In this document: positions 8,452 through 20,895 of the stretch, piece by piece
Position numbering within the stretch: position 1 is the stretch's first letter
Layout of the letters: every line of letters begins with the position of its first letter
Source: Streptomyces sp. NBC_00464
GTDB taxonomy: Bacteria > Actinomycetota > Actinomycetes > Streptomycetales > Streptomycetaceae
Direction of reading: 5' to 3'
Assembly (NCBI RefSeq): GCF_036013915.1
Contig: NZ_CP107899.1
Coordinates: forward strand, 1,736,001 to 1,800,000
Length of the DNA: 64,000 bases
Position numbers and translations under genes: made by a program
The notes under the pieces: generated by a model
Databases searched by the model: none
What the model was told of the DNA's origin: nothing
Seen by the model: the letters and a program-made list of their open reading frames with translations, nothing else

Positions 8452-10326
8452 TTACTTCTTCTGCTCGACGCGGACCCAGTCGATCTCCGCCTTGACGCCG
8501 CCCTGTGCGATGCGGTCGACGCTGGACTGCGGAAGACCCCAGTAGGGGGTGGTGACCTTGTTCCAGCCGGCGGGGTACGCGCCGCCGAGGGCCAGGTTGA
8601 GGATCACGTACTGGTTGTGGTCGAAGACCCACTGGCCGCGGGTGGATTCCAGCTTCTGGCGGGAGGTCGTCTGGACGACCCGGTCGTCGACGGTGAACGT
8701 CATGCCCTCGGGCGTCCACTCGACGCCGTAGGTGTGCCATTCGTCGGCGCGGCCGCCGTTCGGGTAGGTCTGCTGCTTGCCGATGTTGCCGTCGGCCGAG
8801 TACCCGGGGCCGTGCAGGGCGGAGCTGGTCCAGTCGCCGTAGCCGATGTTCTCCATGATGTCCGTCTCGCCGGAGCCGGGCCAGGAGACGGACGGGTCGT
8901 CGACGTTGCTGCCGAGCATCCAGAAGGCGGGCCAGAAGCCGTCGCCGACCGGGAGCTTCATACGGGCGCTGACCTTGCCGTAGGTGAAGTCGAACTTGGT
9001 GTTGGTGTCGACCCGGCCGGAGGTGAAGTCGAAGGTTCCGTTGGGCGTGGGGGTGCACGCCTTGCAGTACTTCGACTCCAGGACGAGGGCGCCGTTCTCG
9101 GTGCGGATGTTGTCCGTCGAGTCGACGTAGGCCTGCGATTCGCCGTTGACGGGGCCCATCTCCGTACCGGTGCGCACCACCCGCCACTTGGAGCGGTCCA
9201 GGCCCGAGGCGGTGAAGTCGTCGAAGAACGTGGTGCTGTACGCGCCGCCCGGGTCCTTGGGCAGGGCCGGGTAGGCGGCGTCCGCGCTGCCTCCGGTGCC
9301 CCAGACCTGCAACTCGTAGAGCGAGTAGCCGAACTGGGCGGTGGACGGTGCGGGGTTGTAGAAGGAGCGGCGTTCCACGCCGAGCATCCGGACGTAGCGG
9401 CCGGTCGCCGGGGTGGGCAGGGTGACGGTGTCATGGCGTCCGGCGGCCTCCCCCGGCGCCTTCACGTCGGCGCGGCGGGCGGCGACGTCGGCGGCTGAGG
9501 GCTGGTAGACGGTGCGCCAGGTGCGGTTGTCGTCGGAGACCTGGATGCGGTAGTCGACGGCGTACGCCGCCTCCCAATACAGGTCGACCGTGTCGATGGT
9601 GGAGGTGGCGCCGAGATCGACGCCGACCCAGCGGTCCGCGTTCCAGTCGCTGGACCAGCGCGACTGGTCCGCCTTGAGGTCGGCCGGCCAGCCGCCGTCG
9701 GTGACGAACGCCGGTGAATTGCCCGCGTGCTGGTAGAGGTTGCCGTACGCGGGGTGGTTCAGGGCGAGGTTGGTGCGGGTCGTGGAGGCCGGGGCCTGCT
9801 CCCCTCCGTACACCTTGAAGGAGTACAGGGAGTAGCCCCAGGCGGTGGCGCGCTGGATGCCGCGCATCCGGACGTAGCGGCCGGTGACCTCCTGCGGGTA
9901 GGTGTGCGCGGTGACGCTGCCGCCGGTGCCGTCGTCCTCGGTGTAGAAGGCGGTCCAGTCGGTGCCGTTCTTCGACACCTCCAGGACGTACTTCTTGCCG
10001 TAGGCGGCCTCCCAGTCCAGGGTGACCTGGCTGATCCGGATGGTGGAGCCGAGGTCGACCCGGATCCAGGCGTCGTCGGCGGCGTTGCTGGACCAGCGGG
10101 TGGTGCCGTTGCCGTCCGCGGCGGCTCCCGGTCCGGTGGCGTCGTTCTCGCTGCCGGACGCGGTGACGGATCCGGGGTCGGCGGCGTGGGCGGCGGCCGC
10201 CCGGTCGGTGTCCCAGGCCGCGGCCTGCGCCGCCGGCCGGGGGGCGGCCGGAGCGGCGAAGGCCATGGGGGCGGCGAGGGCGATCAGTGCGGCGGTGGTG
10301 GCTGCCAGAGTCGTACGAGAGGGCAC
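8452..10326 (-). CDS. Secreted GH16 endo-beta-1,3-glucanase with two F5/8 (CBM32-like) modules
   Basis: The 624-residue protein starts at GTG 10326 (GGGAG upstream) with a signal peptide to about residue 34. Two discoidin-type domains follow (about 45-178 and 180-340), each with the WSS...W..VDLG motif and a GRYVRM ending. The GH16 domain (about 365-624) has the catalytic GETDIMEN motif (E about 487, D, E about 492) with the extra Met typical of the laminarinase branch. The expected reaction is endo-hydrolysis of beta-1,3-glucan (laminarin, curdlan, fungal wall glucan). It lies between the cytoplasmic GH1 and secreted GH3 genes, 54 bases after the GH1 stop, so it is probably co-transcribed. 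Confidence 0.93.
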   Translation of the reverse strand: MPSRTTLAATTAALIALAAPMAFAAPAAPRPAAQAAAWDTDRAAAAHAADPGSVTASGSENDATGPGAAADGNGTTRWSSNAADDAWIRVDLGSTIRISQVTLDWEAAYGKKYVLEVSKNGTDWTAFYTEDDGTGGSVTAHTYPQEVTGRYVRMRGIQRATAWGYSLYSFKVYGGEQAPASTTRTNLALNHPAYGNLYQHAGNSPAFVTDGGWPADLKADQSRWSSDWNADRWVGVDLGATSTIDTVDLYWEAAYAVDYRIQVSDDNRTWRTVYQPSAADVAARRADVKAPGEAAGRHDTVTLPTPATGRYVRMLGVERRSFYNPAPSTAQFGYSLYELQVWGTGGSADAAYPALPKDPGGAYSTTFFDDFTASGLDRSKWRVVRTGTEMGPVNGESQAYVDSTDNIRTENGALVLESKYCKACTPTPNGTFDFTSGRVDTNTKFDFTYGKVSARMKLPVGDGFWPAFWMLGSNVDDPSVSWPGSGETDIMENIGYGDWTSSALHGPGYSADGNIGKQQTYPNGGRADEWHTYGVEWTPEGMTFTVDDRVVQTTSRQKLESTRGQWVFDHNQYVILNLALGGAYPAGWNKVTTPYWGLPQSSVDRIAQGGVKAEIDWVRVEQKK

Positions 10327-10380
10327 GGTGGGGCTCCCGTTCGTATCCTTGAGGGCTGCGCGGGCGCGGCCGGGCAGGCC

Positions 10381-11799
<1,419 letters not shown>

Positions 11800-11830
11800 G
11801 GTTCTCCTGTGGTGTGCGTGGCGTACGTCG

Positions 11831-12843
<1,013 letters not shown>

Positions 12844-12847
<4 letters not shown>

Positions 12848-13821
12848 GGGCGGGGCTCCTTCTTGGACGTGCCGGTACGGGCCACGGGGGTGAAGCCGAC
12901 GCGCATGCGGACCTTCCGGGAGCCGCCGGTCTCGGTGCGCAGGCGCGGGTTGACGAACTCGTCGATGCCGAAGTTGATGAGGGCGAGCGACATGCCGAGC
13001 AGGGCGATGCAGAGCCCGGCGGGGACGAACCACCACCACGCGCCCTGGGCGAGGGCCTGGTTGGACTGCGCCCAGAACAGGACGGTCCCCCAGTTCCAGT
13101 TGGAGATGTCGGCGACGCCGATGAAGGCGAGGGTGATCTCCGAGAGGATCGCGAAGATGACGGTGCCGACGAAGCCGGAGGCGATGACGGCGGTCAGGTT
13201 GGGGAGCACCTCGAAGAGGATGATCCGCCAGGTCGACTCGCCGGTGGCGCGGGCCGCCTCGATGTAGTCCCGGCGGCGCAGGGAGAGCGTCTGGGCGCGC
13301 AGCACCCGCGCTCCCCAGGCCCAGGAGGTCAGGGCGATGACGGCGGCGATCAGCAGGTCACCGGTGTCGGAGACGAAGCTGGCGATGATGATGATCAGCG
13401 GCAGTCCGGGGATGACCAGGAAGACATTGGAGAGCAGCGAGAGCACCTCGTCGGCGGTGCCGCCGAGGAAGCCGGCGCTGACGCCGATCAGCACGGAGAG
13501 GGCCGTGGCGAGGATGCCGGCGATGAAGCCGACGACGAGGACGCCGCGGGTGCCGACGAGGATCTGCGAGAGCACGTCCTGACCGGTCTGCGTGGTGCCG
13601 AACCAGTGCGAGCCGGACGGCGGCTGGAGCAGTTCGTTGCTCATCGTGTCGGGGTCGTACGGGGCGATCCAGGGGCCGATGACGGCGATCAGTACGAAGA
13701 ACAGCAGGATGCCGAGTCCGATGACAGTCTTGCGGCCGCGCAGGAAGCGGAACTTGCGCTTGCCCGCTGCGGGGGTCTCGGTCGCGTCGAGTACGGCGAC
13801 CTCGGTTGCGGTGACGGCCAT
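12844..13821 (-). CDS. ABC transporter permease (DppC-like)
   Basis: A 325-residue membrane protein with about six helices and an N-terminal basic cytoplasmic segment (KRKFRFLRGRKTVIGLG). It has the DppC-type periplasmic PYDPD..SNELLQPPSGSHWFGTTQTGQDVLS segment and the EAARATGES coupling-helix motif that contacts the ATPases. It pairs with the upstream DppB-like permease (gap five bases) to form the channel. Confidence 0.93.
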
Positions 13822-13826
13822 GAGCC

Positions 13827-14807
13827 CTACGCCTCCCTTCGGGTACGGGGGTCGAGGAGCATGTAGAGGACGTCCGCGAGGAGGTTCGCGGCGAGGACGG
13901 AGAGCGTGATGATCAGGAAGACACCCTGCATCAGGGGGTAGTCCTTGGCTCCGACGCCCTGGAAGAGCTGGTAGCCGATGCCCGGGTAGGAGAAGACCAT
14001 CTCCACCAGGAGCGTGCCGCCGACGATGAAGCCGAGCGAGAGGGCGAAGCCGGAGATGTTGGGGAGGATCGCGTTGCGTGCGGCGTATCCGAACATCACC
14101 CGGCGCTCGGAGAGCCCCTTGGCCTGGGCGACCATGACGTAGTCCTCGCTCGACACCGTCACCATCATGTTGCGCATGCCGAGGATCCAGCCGGCCACGG
14201 CGCTGAGCACGATCGTGAGGCCGGGCAGCACACCGTGGTAGAGCGCGCTGGAGATGAACGGCCAGTCGAAGGCGGGCACCAGCGAGTTGTCATAGCCGCC
14301 GGCGGCCGGGAAGAGCGGCCACTTCACGGCGAACAGCGAGATGGCGATGAGGCCGAGCCAGAAGTACGGGATGGCGGAGATGAACGTGGTGACGGGCAGC
14401 AGGCTGTCCATCCAGGAGCCGCGCCGCCAGCCGGTGAAGACCCCGATGCCGGTACCGAGCACGAAGCTGATCAGTGTGGTGATGCCGACGAGCGCGAGCG
14501 TCCACGGCAGCGACTGGGCGATGACCTCGCTCACCGGCGTCGGGAAGAAGGTGAACGACAGACCGAGGTCCCCGTCGAGCAGATGGCTCCAGTAGTCGGT
14601 GTACTGCTGCCAGAGCGACTGGTGCTTGTCCAGGCCGAACAGGGCCTTGAGCGAGGCGATGGCGCTGGTGTCCAGCTGGCCCTGGAAGCGGGCGATGAGG
14701 GACTGCACCGGGTCGCCGGGCATCAGGCGCGGGATGAAGAAGTTGATGGTGATCGCGGCCCACGCGGTGACCAGGTAGAAGGCGAGCCGTTGGAGCAGGT
14801 ACTTCAC
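13827..14807 (-). CDS. ABC transporter permease (DppB-like)
   Basis: The 326-residue protein starts at GTG 14807, which overlaps the preceding ATPase stop as GTGA and has AGGAGG ten bases upstream. The open frame extends further but only over the neighbouring gene. It begins [33 protein letters not shown], the standard DppB opening, and contains about six membrane helices and the coupling motif [12 protein letters not shown]. It forms the translocation pore with the DppC-like partner. Confidence 0.93.
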   Translation of the reverse strand: MKYLLQRLAFYLVTAWAAITINFFIPRLMPGDPVQSLIARFQGQLDTSAIASLKALFGLDKHQSLWQQYTDYWSHLLDGDLGLSFTFFPTPVSEVIAQSLPWTLALVGITTLISFVLGTGIGVFTGWRRGSWMDSLLPVTTFISAIPYFWLGLIAISLFAVKWPLFPAAGGYDNSLVPAFDWPFISSALYHGVLPGLTIVLSAVAGWILGMRNMMVTVSSEDYVMVAQAKGLSERRVMFGYAARNAILPNISGFALSLGFIVGGTLLVEMVFSYPGIGYQLFQGVGAKDYPLMQGVFLIITLSVLAANLLADVLYMLLDPRTRREA

Positions 14808-15871
14808 TTCGCAGCCTCCTTCTCGTGGTCGTCGGTGGTGTTGGCGTCGCCGTTGGTCCCGTCGTACAGCCAGCAGGCGGCCCACTGGCCGTCGGCGAGG
14901 TCGAAGCGCGGCGGCAGTTCGGTGCGGCAGCGCTCCATCGCCTTGGGGCAGCGGGGGTGGAACCGGCAGCCGGCCGGCGGGTCGATGAGCGACGGGGGCT
15001 CGCCGCTGCCGGTCTCCTCCTGCTCCTCCTCGTCGACGACCCGGTCCGGGTCGGGCGCCGAGGCGATCAGCAGCTGGGTGTAGGGGTGGGCGGGGCGCTG
15101 GGTGACGGTCTCGCTGTCACCGCCCTCGACGATCCGGCCCGCGTACATGACGAGCGTGGAGTCCGCGAAGTAGCGGGCGGACGCGATGTCGTGGGTGATG
15201 TAGAGGATCGCGAGGTGCATGCGGTCCTTGAGGTCCTTGAGCAGGTTGAGCACCCCGAGCCGGATCGACACGTCCAGCATCGAGACGGGCTCGTCGGCGA
15301 GGAGGACCTGGGGGTCGGCGCCGAGCGCGCGGGCGATGGCCACGCGCTGGCGCTGACCTCCCGACAGCTCGTGCGGGAACTTGTCCAGATACTGATGAGG
15401 AGGAGTCAGCTGGACGCGGTTCAGCAGAGCGGTCAGGTTCTCTTCCAGTTCCGCCTCGCCGCTGCCCGCCCTGCCGTGGATCCTCAGGGCGCGGGTGAGG
15501 TGGTAGCGCACGGTGTGCACCGGGTTCAGCGAGGCGAACGGGTCCTGGAAGATGAGCTGGACCCGGCGTACGTAACTGCGGAAGGACCGGCCACGTCCGG
15601 CCTTCACCGCCTGTCCGCCCAGATGGATCTCGCCCTCGGTGAGCGGATACAACTGGGCGAGCAGCCTGGCGACGGTGGACTTCCCGGAGCCGGACTCCCC
15701 CACCAGTGCCGTGACGGTGCCGCGCCGCAGTTGCAGCGAGACGTCGTCGACGGCGTGGACGCTGCGACGCTTGCCCGCGAGGAGATCGCGGCCGGTGCGC
15801 CGCACGGCGAAGTGCTTGGTGACTCCGCGTGCTTCGAGCACGACGTGGTTCTTCTCTGTCTGTTCAGACAT
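14804..15871 (-). CDS. Dipeptide/oligosaccharide-type ABC transporter ATPase (DppF-like)
   Basis: A 355-residue ATPase with Walker [15 protein letters not shown], signature [15 protein letters not shown], Walker [13 protein letters not shown] and the oligopeptide-type C-terminal [13 protein letters not shown] Glu/Asp-rich insert ([14 protein letters not shown], about 298-311) precedes the extension. The gene follows the binding-protein gene by 22 bases and overlaps the next permease by four. It is the second nucleotide-binding subunit of the importer. Confidence 0.93.
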   Translation of the reverse strand: MSEQTEKNHVVLEARGVTKHFAVRRTGRDLLAGKRRSVHAVDDVSLQLRRGTVTALVGESGSGKSTVARLLAQLYPLTEGEIHLGGQAVKAGRGRSFRSYVRRVQLIFQDPFASLNPVHTVRYHLTRALRIHGRAGSGEAELEENLTALLNRVQLTPPHQYLDKFPHELSGGQRQRVAIARALGADPQVLLADEPVSMLDVSIRLGVLNLLKDLKDRMHLAILYITHDIASARYFADSTLVMYAGRIVEGGDSETVTQRPAHPYTQLLIASAPDPDRVVDEEEQEETGSGEPPSLIDPPAGCRFHPRCPKAMERCRTELPPRFDLADGQWAACWLYDGTNGDANTTDDHEKEAAK

Positions 15872-15893
15872 GGCCGGTACCTGGATCCCTGTC

Positions 15894-17570
15894 CTACTTG
15901 GACGGCTTGAGCTTCAGCACGACTTCCAGCGCCGAGCGCTGGGTGTGCTGCGGGTCGGCGTACGGGTCGGCCTCGGTGGGCCAGCCCACCCAGTTCTTGG
16001 TGGAGTACTCGGCCCCGATGGGCGCGGCCGCGGTCGGGATCATCGGCGCCTGCTCGACCATGATCTTCTGCAGGGTGTTCATCGCCGCGGTGCGGGCGGT
16101 GTCGGTCGTGGCCTGGGCGAAGTCCTTCAGCGCCTCGGTCGCCTCGGTGCTCTTGAAGCGGCCGAAGTTACCGAGCTGGGAGGCCTTGCCGATGGGCTGG
16201 AGCAGGGCGCCGTCCATGATGTTCTGGTACATGTCGTACGGGGTCGCGCCGCTGTTGGTCCAGTGCAGGGTGGCGTCGAAGTTGCCGTTGGCGACGTCCG
16301 CGCCCCAGGCCTCGGCGGTCTGCGTCTTGACCTTGGCCTCGATGCCGATCTTCTTGATGTTGTCCTTGATGATCGCGAGACCGGTGATGTAGTCGTTCCA
16401 GCCGGCCGGGTCGGTGAACGTGAGCTTCACGGCCTTGCCGCTCGGGTCCTTCAGCACACCGCCGCTGAGCGTGAAGCCGGCCTTCTCCAGGACCTTCTTG
16501 GCGCCCTCGACGTCGGGCTTGGTGGTGGCGCTCTTGTACTCGGGTGCGATGAAGGACTCACCGGCGGGCAGCGGGATGCCGGTCGGGTTGGTGATCTCCG
16601 GGTAGAGCGTCGCCTCGGCCTGGGTGTAGATGGCGCTGCGGTCGACGACCATCGCCATGGCCTTGCGCAGCGCCGGGTTGTCGAACGGCTTGCGGGTGGT
16701 GTTGAACCACAGTCCGTGGATGCCGAGACCGGAGGGGAACCACAGCTTGTGGTTCTTGGGGTCCTTGGAGATGAACAGCTGCTTGTAGTTCGGCATGAAG
16801 ACGAACGACCACTCCAGCTTGCCGCTGGCCAGCGCGGTGGTGGCGGCGCTGTTGTCGTTGTAGGTGCTGTAGCGCAGCTCCTTGACCTTCGTCTCACCCT
16901 TCCAGTACGTGGGCGTGGCGGTCAGCGTGGTGGTCTGCGGGGTGAACGTCTTGAGCTTGTACGGGCCCGAGCCGACGGGGGTGCGGTTGGGCCAGGTCTC
17001 CGGGTTCTTGACGCCTTCCCAGATGTGCTTGGGCACGACGAACTGCTGGATGATCTTGTTCTGGTTGACGTACTGCGAGTCCTCGAAGGTCAGGACGACC
17101 TTGTTGCCCTGGACCTTCACGCCGTCGTACGCGATGCCGTCGCCGTTGAGCGCCGGGTGCTTCTTCAGCAGGTTGAAGGTGAACGCCACGTCCTCCGCGG
17201 TCACCGGCTTGCCGTCGGCCCACTTCGCCTTGTCGTTCAGGGTGAAGGTGACCTTGGTGAAGTTGAGGTCCCACGTCCAGTTCGACGCCAGCCACGGGTC
17301 GGCCTTGGCGGTGGGCCGGATCTGGCTCACCATCGCCAGCGGCTCGTAGATCATGAAGCGGTAGCCGAGGGTGGCACCGGCCGAGGTGTTCAGGAACGGG
17401 TTGCTGTTGTTCGTCTGCGGCCCGTCCGGCTTGCCGATGTTCAGGACGCCGGAGGCGCCGCTGCCGCTCTTGTTGTGGTTCGAGTTGGCTGACGAGCATC
17501 CGGCGGCGAGCGCGACCACCGCGGTGGCGAGCGCGACCGCTCTGAGCGTGTGGTGACGGCGTGCGGACAT
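15894..17570 (-). CDS. Lipoprotein substrate-binding protein (SBP_bac_5 family)
   Basis: The 558-residue protein starts at ATG 17570. It has a basic N-terminus, a hydrophobic segment and a lipobox LAAGC (Cys about 24), so it is a membrane-anchored lipoprotein. The mature part has family 5 features: the YEPLAMVSQ opening, [30 protein letters not shown] (about 150-180), and [20 protein letters not shown]. Family 5 proteins bind peptides, nickel or, in several documented bacteria and archaea, beta-gluco-oligosaccharides. The context favours the last. It follows the LacI gene by 133 bases and starts the transporter unit. Confidence 0.9.
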   Translation of the reverse strand: MSARRHHTLRAVALATAVVALAAGCSSANSNHNKSGSGASGVLNIGKPDGPQTNNSNPFLNTSAGATLGYRFMIYEPLAMVSQIRPTAKADPWLASNWTWDLNFTKVTFTLNDKAKWADGKPVTAEDVAFTFNLLKKHPALNGDGIAYDGVKVQGNKVVLTFEDSQYVNQNKIIQQFVVPKHIWEGVKNPETWPNRTPVGSGPYKLKTFTPQTTTLTATPTYWKGETKVKELRYSTYNDNSAATTALASGKLEWSFVFMPNYKQLFISKDPKNHKLWFPSGLGIHGLWFNTTRKPFDNPALRKAMAMVVDRSAIYTQAEATLYPEITNPTGIPLPAGESFIAPEYKSATTKPDVEGAKKVLEKAGFTLSGGVLKDPSGKAVKLTFTDPAGWNDYITGLAIIKDNIKKIGIEAKVKTQTAEAWGADVANGNFDATLHWTNSGATPYDMYQNIMDGALLQPIGKASQLGNFGRFKSTEATEALKDFAQATTDTARTAAMNTLQKIMVEQAPMIPTAAAPIGAEYSTKNWVGWPTEADPYADPQHTQRSALEVVLKLKPSK

Positions 17571-17703
17571 GGCGACTCCAGGAGGGACTGGCGGGTCTGG
17601 GAGATCCGGGAACGGGCAGCGCTCGGCGCGCCGGGTACGGACGGTGCGGGTGCGTACAGGCGGTACGGGCGGTACGGGTGCGTGCGGGGCCGGGCCCGCA
17701 GCG

Positions 17704-18678
17704 CTAGGGCGCCGAGTGGCGCACGACCAGTTCGGTGGGCAGCACGACCGGTGCGTCGGGTACGGGCGTGCCGCCGAGGTGGGAGAGAAGCATCCGTGCG
17801 GCCGTCTCACCCATCTGCCGGGTGGGCTGGCGCACGGTGGTCAGGGGCGGTTCGGTGTGCTCGGCCATCGGGATGTCGTCGAATCCGACCACCGCGATGT
17901 CGCCGGGCACGGTCCGCCCGGCGGCGCGCAGCGCCCGCAGCACGCCTGCCGCGGTGATGTCGTTGTGCGCGAAGACCGAGTCGAACTCGACGCCGGAGGC
18001 GAGGAGTTGCTCGACGGCCTGGCGGCCGCAGAGCTCGGTGAAGTCCCCGCGGACGACGAGGTCGGTGGGCAGGACGGAGACGAATCCCTCCAGCCGGTCG
18101 CGTACGCAGCCGAAGTCCTGCGGGCCCGTGATGACCAGGGGCCTGGTGCGGCCGGCAGCCCGCAGATGGCGGGCGGCCGACGCGCCTCCTTCGTGGTTGG
18201 TGGTCACGACGGAGGGGAACTCGGGGTGGTGGCCGCGATCGTCGATCAGCACGATCGGCAGGCCACCGCGGTGCAGTGCGGTGAGGTGGTCCATGGTGTT
18301 CTCGGGTTCGACGACGACCAGTCCGTCGAAGGCCCGCGCCGACACCTGGCTGGTGAAGCGCTCCACGGACTCGGCCCCGCGGTTGCAGGTGAAGAGCAAC
18401 AGCCCGTAGTCGGCGGCTTCGACGGTGTCGACGACACCCTGAAGCACCTCGCCCATCCACGGCCAGGTCAGCGAGGGCACCAGCATGCCGACCGTACGGC
18501 TGCTGCCGCGGGCCAGACCGACGGCGCCCGAACTGGGTACGTAGCCGAGCTGTGCGATCACTTCACGAACACGGGCGGCCGTCGAACCGTCCACTTCACC
18601 CTTGGTGTTGATGACCCGGGAGACGGTCGTCTTGCTGACGCCGGCCTCGCGGGCGACATCAGCGATGGTGACACGCAT
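17704..18678 (-). CDS. LacI-family repressor of the glucan cluster
   Basis: A 324-residue regulator starts at ATG 18678 with GGAGG upstream. The helix-turn-helix MRVTIADVAREAGVSKTTVSRVINTKGEVDG fills residues 1-31, followed by the hinge and a periplasmic-binding-protein-like sensor (about 60-324, VGMLVPSLTWPWMGEVLQGV...). Such repressors release DNA when a sugar binds. It heads the minus-strand cluster and is divergent from the GH30 gene; three CCGGT-centred operators lie 46-81 bases upstream. The likely effector is a beta-linked gluco-disaccharide, but this is inference. Confidence 0.93.
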   Translation of the reverse strand: MRVTIADVAREAGVSKTTVSRVINTKGEVDGSTAARVREVIAQLGYVPSSGAVGLARGSSRTVGMLVPSLTWPWMGEVLQGVVDTVEAADYGLLLFTCNRGAESVERFTSQVSARAFDGLVVVEPENTMDHLTALHRGGLPIVLIDDRGHHPEFPSVVTTNHEGGASAARHLRAAGRTRPLVITGPQDFGCVRDRLEGFVSVLPTDLVVRGDFTELCGRQAVEQLLASGVEFDSVFAHNDITAAGVLRALRAAGRTVPGDIAVVGFDDIPMAEHTEPPLTTVRQPTRQMGETAARMLLSHLGGTPVPDAPVVLPTELVVRHSAP

Positions 18679-18723
18679 CGGGGGCCTCCAGGACACAACA
18701 GGACAGAGCGAACGAACAGCTGT

Positions 18724-18759
18724 GGAACCGGTACCGCAACCGGTTCCGGAACCGGTACC
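18724..18759. promoter_or_regulatory. Three abutting 12-bp LacI-type operators
   Basis: 18724-18735 GGAACCGGTACC, 18736-18747 GCAACCGGTTCC and 18748-18759 GGAACCGGTACC follow one another without spacing. All share the ACCGGT palindromic core typical of LacI-family sites. They sit between the divergent lacI and GH30 genes, so a bound repressor could control both. Confidence 0.75.
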
Positions 18760-18858
18760 GGCGTTGGTGGCGTGAGTTAACCCCGCCGGAACAGAGCCGT
18801 CAATACTTCACGTCGAGATTGGTCCGTACCCATCTCAGAGGTGGCCTGGAACGCGCTT

Positions 18859-18877
18859 GTGTTCAAGTTCTGAACAC
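18859..18877. promoter_or_regulatory. Palindrome GTGTTCA-N5-TGAACAC upstream of GH30
   Basis: Seven-base perfect arms are separated by AGTTC. It lies nine bases before a TTGACG hexamer (18886-18891) that could be the -35 element of the GH30 promoter; the -10 is not clear. It is unlike the LacI sites, so it may bind a second regulator. Confidence 0.5.
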
Positions 18878-18968
18878 GCAAACTCTTGACGTGGGCACGT
18901 AAGAGCAGTTCACTCCCGTCTCGTCCGACGGCACGTCCCCCACGCTCCCGCCGAGGAAGGCATCAGCC

Positions 18969-20837
18969 ATGATCCGATCAGGAAGGGCGGCGAGGGCGCT
19001 GCTCGCCGCAGTGCTCGCCACCGCCGGTCTCACCGGGCTCTCCTCCGGTACCGCACAGGCCGCGGGCGAGACGGTGAACATCGCCCTGACCACCACCGAT
19101 GACTCCGGCGGCCGTCATGTCACCCGGGGCCTGGAGGCCCAGACCCCGGTCGCGTTCGGGGCCGGGAACGGGGGCGGCGGTACGAACATCACGGTCGACG
19201 AGAACACCCGCTACCAGACCTTCACCGGCGGCGGCGCCTCGTTCACCGACACCGCCGCGTACCTGATGAGGAGCAGCGGGGCGCTGAGCCAGGCGACCCG
19301 GGACGCCACGATGAAGAAGCTGTTCTCCCCCACGGAGGGCATCGGGCTGTCGTTCGTACGCAATCCGATGGGCGGTTCGGACCTGGCGCGGTACGGCTAC
19401 ACCTACGACGACGTGCCTGCCGGGCAGAGCGACCCGTCGCTCGCGAACTTCTCGATCGCACACGATCTGGAGGACGTGCTGCCGCTGACGAAACAGGCCA
19501 GGCAGCTCAACCCGGCGCTGACGACGGTGGCTTCCCCGTGGACTGCGCCGGCCTGGATGAAGGACAACGGGCAGCTGAACGGCGGCTGGCTGAAGGCGGA
19601 GAACTACGGCGCCTACGCCGACTACTTCGTGAAGTACCTCCAGGCCTACCGGGACCAGGGCGTTCCGGTCGACTACGTCACCGCGCAGAACGAGCCGACG
19701 TGCTGTTCGGGCTATCCGTCGATGAGCTGGAACGGCTCCGGTCTCGCCTACTTCACCAAGAGCGAGCTGCTGCCGAAGCTGGCCTCCGCCGGCCTGGCCA
19801 CCAAGGTGCTGGCGCACGACTGGAACTGGGACACCTACGACGCGTACGCCGCGGCCACCGTGGACGACGCGGCCGTGCGCAACCACCCCAACTTCGGCGG
19901 GGTGGCCTGGCACGGGTACGGCGGTGACATCGCCAAGCAGACGACGGTGCACAACCAGTACCCGACGATGGACGCGTTCCAGACCGAGCACTCGGGCGGC
20001 ACCTGGATCGCCGACCAGCAGCGCGAAGACATGATGAACATCATCGATTACACCCGCAACTGGGCGAAGTCGGTGACCAAGTGGTCCCTGGCGGTCGACC
20101 AGAACCGCGGCCCGCACAACGGCGGCTGCGGCACCTGCGACGGGCTGATCACCGTGCACAACGGGGACGGCAGGAGTGGACAGGTCGACTACAACATCGA
20201 GTACTACACGATGGGTCACCTGACCAAGTTCGTCCGCCCCGGCGCCTCCCGGATCTCCTCCACGGCCGGCTCCACCGTGCCCAATGTCGCCTGGCGCAAC
20301 CCGGACGGATCGAAGGCGCTGATCGCGTACAACGGCGGCGGCTCGGCCCAGCAGCTGACGGTCAACTGGGGCGGCAGCACGTTCACTTACTCGCTGCCCG
20401 CCCGCACGTCGGCGACCTTCACCTGGGCGGGCACGCAGTCGGGATCGGAGTCCGCATCGGGCGCCCTGTCCGGCCCCGGCGGCAAGTGCCTCGACGCGAC
20501 GGGCAACACCGGCGCCGACGGCACACCCGTCCAGCTCTGGGACTGCACCGGGGCCGCCAACCAGCGCTGGACGGTGCAGGGCGACGGCTCCATCCGTACG
20601 CTCGGCGCCTGCCTGGACGTGACCTCGGGCTCGACGGCGAACGGCGCGAAGGTCCAGCTGTACACCTGCAACGGCTCCGCGGCGCAGCGCTGGACGTACA
20701 ACGCTTCAACGGGCGACGTCGTCAACACGGCCGCGGACAAGTGCCTGGACGTGACCGACCAGTCGACGGCGAACGGGGCCCGCACCCAGATCTGGACGTG
20801 CACGGGGGCGGCCAACCAGAAGTGGCACCTCGGGTAG
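18969..20837 (+). CDS. Secreted GH30 glucanase with C-terminal ricin-type lectin domain
   Basis: The 622-residue protein has a signal peptide (cleavage near AQA-AG, about 32). The GH30 catalytic domain (about 50-480) opens with RYQTFTGGGASFTDTAAYLM, with acid/base Glu in TAQNEPTC (about 242) and nucleophile Glu in FQTEHSGG (about 340). A ricin-B/CBM13 domain of three similar units (about 495-622) has repeated CLDxT..NGAxxQLWxC...NQRW motifs. In bacteria, GH30 enzymes of this length are often endo-beta-1,6-glucanases; glucosylceramidase or xylanase activity is less likely given the neighbours. It would cut beta-1,6 branches of fungal or algal glucan. It diverges from the LacI gene. Confidence 0.9.
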   Translation: MIRSGRAARALLAAVLATAGLTGLSSGTAQAAGETVNIALTTTDDSGGRHVTRGLEAQTPVAFGAGNGGGGTNITVDENTRYQTFTGGGASFTDTAAYLMRSSGALSQATRDATMKKLFSPTEGIGLSFVRNPMGGSDLARYGYTYDDVPAGQSDPSLANFSIAHDLEDVLPLTKQARQLNPALTTVASPWTAPAWMKDNGQLNGGWLKAENYGAYADYFVKYLQAYRDQGVPVDYVTAQNEPTCCSGYPSMSWNGSGLAYFTKSELLPKLASAGLATKVLAHDWNWDTYDAYAAATVDDAAVRNHPNFGGVAWHGYGGDIAKQTTVHNQYPTMDAFQTEHSGGTWIADQQREDMMNIIDYTRNWAKSVTKWSLAVDQNRGPHNGGCGTCDGLITVHNGDGRSGQVDYNIEYYTMGHLTKFVRPGASRISSTAGSTVPNVAWRNPDGSKALIAYNGGGSAQQLTVNWGGSTFTYSLPARTSATFTWAGTQSGSESASGALSGPGGKCLDATGNTGADGTPVQLWDCTGAANQRWTVQGDGSIRTLGACLDVTSGSTANGAKVQLYTCNGSAAQRWTYNASTGDVVNTAADKCLDVTDQSTANGARTQIWTCTGAANQKWHLG

Positions 20838-20846
20838 CCGACGCGT

Positions 20847-20888
20847 GCACGGCGGCCGCGGACCGGGCCCGGTCCGTGGCCGTCGTGC
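20847..20888. terminator. Bidirectional terminator, near-perfect 42-bp palindrome
   Basis: Two 21-base halves meet without a loop and differ from perfect symmetry at two positions. It lies between the convergent GH30 and cimA genes. Confidence 0.75.
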
Positions 20889-20895
20889 GCCCGCC

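Noticed and set aside
5237..9187. GH3 coding frame extended to 9187
   Set aside because: The extension runs into the GH16 gene and has no signal peptide; ATG 8317 has a ribosome site and begins a signal peptide.
17661..17678. Two direct repeats CGGTACGGG before the binding-protein gene as LacI sites
   Set aside because: They are direct, not palindromic, and lack the ACCGGT core of the array at 18724.
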